Positions 6,455-11,645 of a stretch of DNA of 11,645 bases are shown piece after piece. The stretch is from Candidatus Faecalibacterium faecipullorum. GTDB lineage: Bacteria > Bacillota > Clostridia > Oscillospirales > Ruminococcaceae. The notes beneath the pieces were generated by a model. It saw nothing but the letters and a program-made list of their open reading frames with translations. It made no database searches and was not told the DNA's origin. A program made the translations under genes and the position numbers. The stretch lies in NCBI GenBank assembly GCA_019118985.1, contig DWXX01000114.1, positions 1-11,645 on the forward strand, given 5' to 3'. Numbering within the stretch: position 1 is the stretch's first letter; each line of letters opens with the position of its first letter.

Positions 6455-7282
6455 ATGTTTCGGCTGATGGAGCCGGCCGACCTGCCGGCCATGGAACAGC
6501 TGTGGGCCGCGCAGCAGGGCGGCCCGGCAGAACTGGCCGAGAAGGCCATCCTCCGCTTTGCCGGGGCTGAGAACGCCTATGTCGCCCCGGCGGCCGACGG
6601 CCTGCGGGCCATGGTGCTGGCGGTGCCGGTAACCCTGCAGGGCCGGCCGGGGTGCTACCTCTGCGGCCTGTCCGCCCGGGAGGACGCCTGGGCCGACGGC
6701 GCCGCCGCCGGCCTGCTGGACTATGCCTGTGAAGAGCAGGCCCGCCGGGGCGCGGCCTTCCTGGCGGCGGCCCCCGCCGGGGCGCAGCAGGCGGCCTTCT
6801 ACGCAGACCGGGGGTTTGCGCGGGCCTTCCCGCTGCGGTGCCTGACCAAAGAAGTCCGCCGCAACCTGTGGAGCCAGGCCGAGTTCGACGCCGTCACCGC
6901 CAAAAAGCTCTGCGAGCTGCGCCGCCGGTACTGCCCCGACGCGGTCGAGCTGGACCCCGGGCGGATGGCGGTGGTGCTGGGCGACCTCTACGCCCGGGGG
7001 GTCACCATCGTCTCGGGGCCCCACGGGTACGGCCTGTACTTCCGCCGGGAGGAGACCCTCTACTTCATCGAGCTGATGGCCGACGACGACCGCTCGGCCG
7101 AGGTGCTGATGGAGGCCGCCCGCCAAAAGGAAGTGGTGGTGGAAAAAGCGGTCATCACGGTGGGGGCCGAGCAGCCCCTGTTCTACGGCGAGGGGACGCG
7201 GCAGGACTACGGGATGATCCGCTTTGCCGGCCCGCCCTTTGATGTCAGCGGCTGCTATATGCGTCTGATGCTGGACAGCTGA
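6455..7282 (+). CDS. GNAT-like acetyltransferase with an unrecognised C-terminal half
   Basis: A 275-residue cytoplasmic protein. The N-terminal half looks like a GNAT N-acetyltransferase: MFRLMEPADLPAMEQLW (1-17) resembles the opening strand and helix; there is a middle strand region VLAVPVTLQGRPGCYLCGL (54-72) and then FYADRGFARAF (115-125), the usual acceptor-side 'FY...GF' motif near the fold's end. Residues about 135-275 are not a family I recognise; they contain LYFIELMADDD (202-212) and VGAEQPLFYGEG (236-247). This could be a second, degenerate GNAT domain or a substrate-specific lobe. The classical acetyl-CoA loop (R/Q-x-x-G-x-G/A) is not obvious, so activity is uncertain. RBS AAGGGGG (6437-6443) sits 11 bases before ATG. 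GGTAT-CTT-ATACC (6442-6454), a short inverted repeat, fills that space. It lies 50 bases after tmk and 44 before mltG. Confidence 0.7.
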   Translation: MFRLMEPADLPAMEQLWAAQQGGPAELAEKAILRFAGAENAYVAPAADGLRAMVLAVPVTLQGRPGCYLCGLSAREDAWADGAAAGLLDYACEEQARRGAAFLAAAPAGAQQAAFYADRGFARAFPLRCLTKEVRRNLWSQAEFDAVTAKKLCELRRRYCPDAVELDPGRMAVVLGDLYARGVTIVSGPHGYGLYFRREETLYFIELMADDDRSAEVLMEAARQKEVVVEKAVITVGAEQPLFYGEGTRQDYGMIRFAGPPFDVSGCYMRLMLDS

Positions 7283-7313
7283 CGCCGCCCCCGCGGACAA
7301 GGAATGACAACAT

Positions 7314-7318
7314 GGAGG
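7314..7318 (+). promoter_or_regulatory. Ribosome binding site favouring the downstream mltG start
   Basis: GGAGG lies eight bases before the ATG at 7327. A rival in-frame ATG at 7312 has AAGGAA (7299-7304) seven bases upstream. The stronger GGAGG and the immediate basic/hydrophobic anchor favour 7327; the alternative adds only five residues (MEDAD). Confidence 0.55.
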
Positions 7319-7326
7319 ATGCCGAT

Positions 7327-8448
7327 ATGTCTCAACACGCCGCCCGCCGCCCCAAAAAACACCCGCTGCTGCGGCTTTTTGTCCTGCTTGTGCTGCTGGG
7401 GGCGCTGGCGGCGGGGGCGCTGGCGCTGCTGTTCTGGCGGGAGATCACAGGCCGGGACGCCGCCGGCCAGACGGCCGCCGTCACCGTCGAGCAGGGCAGC
7501 GGGGTGGGCGCCATCGCCGCCGAGCTGAAGGAGGCGGGGGTGATCCGCTTCCCCCGGCTGTTCCGCTGGTATGTGGGGCGGCAGGGGGCCGCCGGGCAGC
7601 TGCAGTACGGCAGCTTCGAGCTGGAAAAGGGGGCCGCCTACGACGACCTGATCGCAGCGCTGTCGGTCTACGCCGCCGCCGAGAGCGTCCGCCTGACCTT
7701 CCCCGAGGGGACCACCGCCATCGCCATCGCCCGGAAGATGGAAGCCGCCGGCCTGTGCGACGCCGAGGCGTTTTTGACCGAGGCGAACGAGGGGGACTTC
7801 AGTGCCTATGCCTTCTGGCAGCACGTCCCCGACGAGGCGCCCGGCCGGTTCATGAAGTGCGAGGGCTATCTCTTCCCCGACACCTATGAGTTCCTGGCGG
7901 ACGGCAGCGTCCACGACTATGTGGCCACCTTCTACGCCCGCTTCGACGAGATGATGACCGATGACATCTACGCCGCGCTGGACGAGCAGGGGATGACCCT
8001 GCACGAGCTTATCACCCTGGCCTCCTTCGTGCAGGAGGAAGCCGGCAACGACCAGGACAGCAACGTGGCGCAGGTGTTCCGCAACCGCCTGGCCGAGGGC
8101 TCGCCCTACCCGCGGCTGGAGAGCAACGTCTCCAGCTACATCCAGAGCGACGAGGACAACAACTACCTCTGGAACTGGGTGGCCCCCTGGTACGGCGGGT
8201 GGGAGCAGATCCCCCCTGAGATCGTCGCCGCCTACGACACCTACAGCTGCGCCGGGCTGCCGGCGGGGCCCATCTCCAACCCCGGGCTGGCGGCCATCCG
8301 CGCCGCCCTCGACCCCCAGCCTGACGGGGAGGCCGCCGACGCCTATTTCTTCGTCACCGACCTGACCGGGCGCTACTACTACGCCCGCACCCTGGCCGAA
8401 CACCAGGCCAACGTCCGCGCCGCCCGCGCCGTCAACGCCGGGCTGTGA
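7327..8448 (+). CDS. mltG: Endolytic murein transglycosylase MltG (YceG-like)
   Basis: A 373-residue membrane-anchored enzyme that cleaves nascent glycan strands, ending their growth; it is associated with the elongation machinery. It has a short basic cytoplasmic start (RRPKKH, 7-12), one membrane helix (about 13-37), a LysM-like region (about 52-115) and then the YceG catalytic domain with EGYLFPDTYEF (179-189), LASFVQEEAG (231-240), VFRNRL (250-255) and GLPAGPISNPG (310-320). By alignment to E. coli MltG (SIIEKE, catalytic E218), the catalytic Glu is E238, while the preceding family Glu is Gln (Q236). The usual 'LQSDPT' stretch is replaced by LESNVSS (264-270). Start 7327 is preferred (GGAGG), with 7312 possible. 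It is 44 bases after the GNAT-like gene and 37 before the U32 gene. Confidence 0.93.
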   Translation: MSQHAARRPKKHPLLRLFVLLVLLGALAAGALALLFWREITGRDAAGQTAAVTVEQGSGVGAIAAELKEAGVIRFPRLFRWYVGRQGAAGQLQYGSFELEKGAAYDDLIAALSVYAAAESVRLTFPEGTTAIAIARKMEAAGLCDAEAFLTEANEGDFSAYAFWQHVPDEAPGRFMKCEGYLFPDTYEFLADGSVHDYVATFYARFDEMMTDDIYAALDEQGMTLHELITLASFVQEEAGNDQDSNVAQVFRNRLAEGSPYPRLESNVSSYIQSDEDNNYLWNWVAPWYGGWEQIPPEIVAAYDTYSCAGLPAGPISNPGLAAIRAALDPQPDGEAADAYFFVTDLTGRYYYARTLAEHQANVRAARAVNAGL

Positions 8449-8485
8449 CGCCGCCATCCGATGCAAAAAGCAAAGAGAGGAAACC

Positions 8486-9706
8486 ATGCTGCAGATCCCT
8501 GAGCTGCTGGCCCCCGCGGGGGACCTCGAGCGGCTGCGCTACGCCGTCTGCTACGGCGCCGACGCAGTCTACTGCGCCCTGCCCGACTTCGGGATGCGCT
8601 CCGCACCCGCCAACTTCACCCCGGAACAGCTGGCCGAGGGGGTGGTCTACGCCCACGCCCGGGGCCGGAAGGTCTACCTGACCCTCAACACCCTGCCCAC
8701 CAACGAGGAGGCCGACCGCCTGCCCGACGCCATCCGCGCGGCGGCCGAGGCCGGGGTGGACGCCTTCATCGTGGCCGATTTGGGGGTGCTGGACGCCTGC
8801 AAGACCCACGCCCCCGACATCGACGTGCACATGTCCACCCAGACCGGCATCACCAACTACGCCGCCGCCAGCGCCTGCTACAAGCTGGGGGCCAGGCGGG
8901 TGGTGCTGGCGCGGGAGCTCAGCCTGACCGACATCGCAGTCATCCGGGACAAGACCCCGCCCGAGCTCGAGCTGGAAGCCTTCGTCCACGGGGCGATGTG
9001 CATGAGCGTCTCGGGCCGGTGCCTTTTGTCCAACTACCTGACCGGCCGGGACGCCAACCGCGGCCAGTGCGCCCAGCCCTGCCGCTGGAAATACTACCTC
9101 AGCGAAGAGACCCGCCCCGGCCAGCTGTACGAGATCGGGGAGGGGGAGGGCGGCAGCTACATCCTCAACGCCAACGACCTGTGCACCGCCCCCTTCCTCG
9201 ACCTGATCTGCAGGGCGGGGGTGGACAGCCTCAAGATCGAGGGGCGGGCCAAGACCTTCTACTATGTGGCCAGCGTCACCGCGGCCTACCGCCGCGCGCT
9301 GGACCGGTACCTGGCCGACCCCTTCGCCGAGGATTTCGACCTGCCGGACGACGTCCTGGCCGAGCTGACCCGCACCAGCCACCGGCCCTATTCGCCGGGG
9401 TTCTACTTTGGCCCCGACAAGGCGCGGCAGAACACCTCCACCGCCGCCTACATCCGGGAGTGGGAGTTTGTCGGCACGGTGGACAGCTGGGCAGACGACG
9501 TCGCCCGCTGCCAGCAGCGGGGCAAGTGGACCCTCGGGGACACCCTCGAGGCCCTGACCCCCGACGGCAGCTGCGTCCCCCTGGCCCCCGCCTGGATCGA
9601 AAACGAAGCCGGGGAGCGGGTGGACGCGACCCCCCACGCCATGGAGCGGTACGCCATCCCCACCCCCGAGCTGCCCCCCATGACCCTGCTGCGCAAAAAG
9701 CTCTGA
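8486..9706 (+). CDS. U32-family 'peptidase', probable tRNA/rRNA hydroxylation protein
   Basis: A 406-residue protein of the U32/collagenase-like family. The start PELLAPAGDLERLRYAV (5-21) with YGADAVYCALPDFGMRSAPANF is the typical TIM-barrel opening. The core signature is FVHGAMCMSVSGRC (166-179) with RDANRGQCAQPCR (188-200). Candidate iron-sulfur cysteines are C172, C179, C195 (or C199) and C233 (in NANDLC). The C-terminal part (about 325-380) looks like the usual small beta-barrel. Despite the name, studied relatives (TrhP, RlhA, YrrN/YrrO) take part in prephenate-linked hydroxylation of tRNA U34 or 23S rRNA cytidine. Adjacency to mltG echoes Bacillus yrrL-yrrM-yrrN-yrrO, so a tRNA ho5U34 role is the leading inference. 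The trmR (yrrM)-like methyltransferase and a second U32 gene are absent here. RBS AGAGAGG (8474-8480), five bases before ATG. Last gene before the hairpin at 9722. Confidence 0.9.
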   Translation: MLQIPELLAPAGDLERLRYAVCYGADAVYCALPDFGMRSAPANFTPEQLAEGVVYAHARGRKVYLTLNTLPTNEEADRLPDAIRAAAEAGVDAFIVADLGVLDACKTHAPDIDVHMSTQTGITNYAAASACYKLGARRVVLARELSLTDIAVIRDKTPPELELEAFVHGAMCMSVSGRCLLSNYLTGRDANRGQCAQPCRWKYYLSEETRPGQLYEIGEGEGGSYILNANDLCTAPFLDLICRAGVDSLKIEGRAKTFYYVASVTAAYRRALDRYLADPFAEDFDLPDDVLAELTRTSHRPYSPGFYFGPDKARQNTSTAAYIREWEFVGTVDSWADDVARCQQRGKWTLGDTLEALTPDGSCVPLAPAWIENEAGERVDATPHAMERYAIPTPELPPMTLLRKKL

Positions 9707-9721
9707 GAGACAGGACAAAGA

Positions 9722-9775
9722 CAGACCGCCCCGGGCAGCCTGGCAAGCGCCAGACGCCCGGGGCGGTCTGCTTGT
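9722..9775 (+). terminator. Large hairpin between convergent operons, probable bidirectional terminator
   Basis: A perfect 15-bp stem pairs CAGACCGCCCCGGGC (9722-9736) with GCCCGGGGCGGTCTG (9756-9770), and its loop holds a second 5-bp stem CTGGC/GCCAG (9740-9744 with 9749-9753). It begins 16 bases after the U32 stop. The T-run is poor on the plus side (CTTGT) and only moderate on the minus side (TCTTTGT). It lies where the plus-strand run meets the minus-strand galT-cutC pair, so it probably ends both. Confidence 0.75.
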
Positions 9776-9777
9776 AT

Positions 9778-9802
9778 AAGGAGAAAGAAAATGACGGTTT
9801 AG
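9778..9802 (+). other. Orphan ribosome binding site and start codon (Met-Thr-Val-stop)
   Basis: AAGGAG (9778-9783) lies seven bases before ATG at 9791, and the frame reads ATG ACG GTT TAG, ending at 9802. It looks like a normal translation start truncated after three codons, at the point where the minus-strand cutC ends (9799). It may be a remnant of a former gene start or chance. Confidence 0.35.
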
Positions 9803-10572
9803 AGGCTGTCCAGCGCGGCGCGGGCGGCGCGGACAGCGTCGGGGTCGGTCTGCCAGAGGGTGAACTCGTCAAAGCCGGGGACGCCCATCGGCACCCCCTC
9901 CCGCCGGAAGACCATCCGGCTGGGGACGGCCCGCTTGCCCGACAGGTGGCAGGCGGCCACCCCCGTCTCGCGGACGAGGGCCGGGATGTTGCCGGCGTTC
10001 ACCCCCGCCCCGGCCAGGATCTCCACCCGGCCGGCGGCCCGGCGCTGCAGCTGGGCCAGCAGGGCCCGCCCGGCCCAGGCGTCGGCGGCCTGCCCGCTGG
10101 TCAGGATGGTGGCAAGGCCGAGGGCGCAGGCTTCTTCCAGGCAGGCGAAGGGGTCGCGGCAGACGTCGAAGGCCCGGTGCAGCGTCACCACCGCCGGGCG
10201 GCCGGCGGTTTGGGCGGCGGCGCGGACGGCGTCACAGATGCGGGCCATGGCGCCGGTGTCGAGGGCGCCGTCCGGGGTCAGCACCCCGGTGACGATGGCG
10301 TCCGCCCCGGCGGCGGTCAGCTCGGCAGCAAGGGCTTCCATCTGCACAAGCTCCCACCGGTCGTAGCAGAAGTCGCCGGCCCGCGGGCGGAGCAGCGCCC
10401 GCACCGGCAGCCCGGTCTCGGCCTTGACCTGCCGAACCAGCGCGGCGCTGGGGGTGGTGCCCCCAATGGCGAGGTCGGCGCACAGCTCCAGCCGGTCAGC
10501 CCCGCCGGCTTTGGCAGCCAGGGCGCTGGCGGTGCTGTCGACGCAGACCTCCAGGGTGCGGCGGGCGGTCAC
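9799..10572 (-). CDS. cutC: CutC-family TIM-barrel protein
   Basis: A 257-residue cytoplasmic protein, close to the roughly 248 of E. coli CutC. Family motifs are EVCVDSTASA (8-17), GADRLELCADLAIGGTTPS (24-42), LLRPRAGDFCY (60-70), TLHRAFDV (130-137), ILTSGQ (156-161) and LAGAGVNAGNI (186-196). CutC was named for copper homeostasis, but later work questioned a direct role and the true reaction is unsettled. The start is GTG at 10572-10570, chosen because GGAGAG (plus-strand 10579-10584) lies six bases upstream and homology begins right after it; the frame further upstream encodes no family sequence. It overlaps the galT stop as GTGA, so cutC is probably translated by coupling to galT. That context hints at a sugar-related job, an inference only. 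Confidence 0.93.
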   Translation of the reverse strand: MTARRTLEVCVDSTASALAAKAGGADRLELCADLAIGGTTPSAALVRQVKAETGLPVRALLRPRAGDFCYDRWELVQMEALAAELTAAGADAIVTGVLTPDGALDTGAMARICDAVRAAAQTAGRPAVVTLHRAFDVCRDPFACLEEACALGLATILTSGQAADAWAGRALLAQLQRRAAGRVEILAGAGVNAGNIPALVRETGVAACHLSGKRAVPSRMVFRREGVPMGVPGFDEFTLWQTDPDAVRAARAALDSL

Positions 10573-11645
10573 CGGACGCTCTCCAGGAAGCGGACGAAGC
10601 CCGCCTGGCCTGCCTCGTCCCGCTTGTAGACGCCGGCGTCCTCCAGCACCTGGGCAAAGACGTGGCCGATCTCCTCCTCCACGATGGCGTGGACGTTGCC
10701 CTCGTCCAGCTCGGGGTGGCGGGCGGCCAGCTCGGCGGCCCATTCGGCGTGCTTCTGGATGGCCTCGCCGTACTGCTCGACGGGGGTGTGGGCGGCGAGG
10801 GCGGTCTCCAGCTCGGCCATCTCGGCTTTCAGCCGGCTGGGCAGGACGGCCAGGCCCATCACTTCGATCAGGCCGATGTTCTCTTTCTTGATGTGGTGGA
10901 GCTTGGCGTGGGGGTGGAAGACGCCCAGCGGGTGCTCGGCGGTGGTGATGTTGTTGCGCAGCACCAGGTCGAGCTGGAACTTGCCGTCCCGCATCCGGGC
11001 GATGGGGGTGATGGTGTTGTGGGGCTCGCCGTCGGTCTCGGCAAAGATAAAGCAGCTCTCGTCCGAGTAGCCGCGCCAGGCGGTCAGGATCCTGTCGGCC
11101 AGGTCGACCAGCTTTTCGTCGTCGGCGCAGGTCAGGCGGATGCAGCTCATCGGCCAGCGGACGATGCCGGCCTCCACATCCTCATAGCCGGGGAAGGTCC
11201 ATGCCTTCTCGATGGGGGCTTTGGCCATGGCGAACTCGTAGTGGCCGCCCTGGAAGTGGTCGTGGCTGAGGATGCTGCCGCCCACGATGGGCAGGTCGGC
11301 GTTGCTGCCCACAAAGTAGTGGGGGAACTGCGCGACAAAGTCCAGCAGCTTGCGGAAGGTGGCCCGCTCGATCTTCATCGGGGTGTGGACGCTGTTGAAG
11401 ACGATGCAGTGCTCGTTGTAGTAGACATAGGGGCTGTACTGGAAGTTCCAGTCGCAGTCGTTGATGGTGATGGGGATGATGCGGTGGTTCTCGCGGGCGG
11501 GATGGTTCATCCGGCCGGCGTAGCCCTCGTTCTCCATGCAGAGCTGGCACTTAGGATAGGCGCTCTGGGGGGCGAGCTTGGCCGCCGCAATGGCCTTGGG
11601 GTCCTTTTCGGGCTTGGAGAGGTTGATGGTGATATCCAGGTCGCC
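10569..11645 (-). CDS. galT: Galactose-1-phosphate uridylyltransferase, class II (5' end outside window)
   Basis: Leloir-pathway enzyme exchanging UMP between UDP-glucose and galactose-1-phosphate. The frame is open to the window edge, so 358 C-terminal residues are seen and perhaps 140 N-terminal ones are missing (class II proteins are about 490-510). In the visible part, CQLC (33-36) matches the paired metal-type cysteines. NHPARENHRIIPI (47-59) and YYNEHCIVFNSVHTPM (75-90) are typical of the Firmicute class. SILSHDHFQGGHYEF (124-138) holds HDHFQ (H128, H130, Q132), the counterpart of the H-x-H-x-Q active site, with the second His the expected nucleophile. The stop TGA (10571-10569) overlaps the cutC GTG start. 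galK or galE probably lies upstream, outside the window. Confidence 0.95.
   Translation of the reverse strand, partial: GDLDITINLSKPEKDPKAIAAAKLAPQSAYPKCQLCMENEGYAGRMNHPARENHRIIPITINDCDWNFQYSPYVYYNEHCIVFNSVHTPMKIERATFRKLLDFVAQFPHYFVGSNADLPIVGGSILSHDHFQGGHYEFAMAKAPIEKAWTFPGYEDVEAGIVRWPMSCIRLTCADDEKLVDLADRILTAWRGYSDESCFIFAETDGEPHNTITPIARMRDGKFQLDLVLRNNITTAEHPLGVFHPHAKLHHIKKENIGLIEVMGLAVLPSRLKAEMAELETALAAHTPVEQYGEAIQKHAEWAAELAARHPELDEGNVHAIVEEEIGHVFAQVLEDAGVYKRDEAGQAGFVRFLESVR

Noticed and set aside
10573..10743. Upstream extension of cutC to an ATG at 10743
   Set aside because: The extra 57 residues lie within galT in another frame and are Arg/Gly/Pro-rich without family similarity. The GTG at 10572 has the ribosome binding site.
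1..11645. CRISPR array, tRNA, rRNA, insertion sequence, phage genes or toxin-antitoxin pair
   Set aside because: No regularly spaced direct repeats, cloverleaf-like sequence, transposase motif or terminal inverted repeat pair was found on reading. All stretches over 100 bases are accounted for by genes or named intergenic elements.

Overview
The window looks like ordinary chromosome from a GC-rich, anaerobic, low-motility Firmicute, most likely of the Oscillospiraceae/Ruminococcaceae (Faecalibacterium, Subdoligranulum or Gemmiger-like). The clues are strongly GC-rich codon third positions, PcrA, MltG, RecD2 and ThyX of clostridial appearance, a class II GalT of the type found in Firmicutes, and AGGAG-type ribosome binding sites. 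This placement is an inference from protein style and not from any marker gene. No phage, IS element, CRISPR array, tRNA or rRNA was seen.

Layout. Bases 1-675 hold the 3' end of a RecD2-type helicase gene. An AT-richer gap with an extended -10 promoter leads into a stand-alone mreB-type gene (812-1837). A separate, well-formed promoter (TTGCAA-17-TATAAT) then drives a small membrane-anchored OadG-like gene (1928-2254), which ends at a rho-independent terminator (2279-2315). A second extended -10 promoter, nearly identical in core to the one before mreB, starts a run of six co-directional genes: pcrA, thyX, tmk, a GNAT-like protein, mltG and a U32 'peptidase' (2382-9706). Gene spacing runs from a 4-base overlap to 50 bases. 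The run ends at a large perfect hairpin (9722-9770). Beyond it, on the minus strand, galT (entering from the right edge) and cutC overlap by 4 bases and converge on that hairpin.

How the genes fit together. ThyX and Tmk are consecutive steps in dTTP synthesis (dUMP to dTMP to dTDP), coupled by an ATGA overlap and sitting directly behind the repair/replication helicase PcrA. MltG and MreB act in cell-wall growth. The U32 protein probably belongs to the RNA-hydroxylation branch of its family and keeps the mltG neighbourhood seen in Bacillus (yrrL to yrrO), although the intervening genes are missing. GalT is a Leloir-pathway enzyme, and CutC is a TIM-barrel protein of unsettled function.

I found no convincing new biological system. 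The best leads are an orphan OadG-like gene with an elaborate promoter, the tight galT-cutC coupling, an uncharacterised C-terminal domain on the GNAT-like protein, an insertion in PcrA, and a stray ribosome-binding-site/start-codon remnant at the convergent junction.
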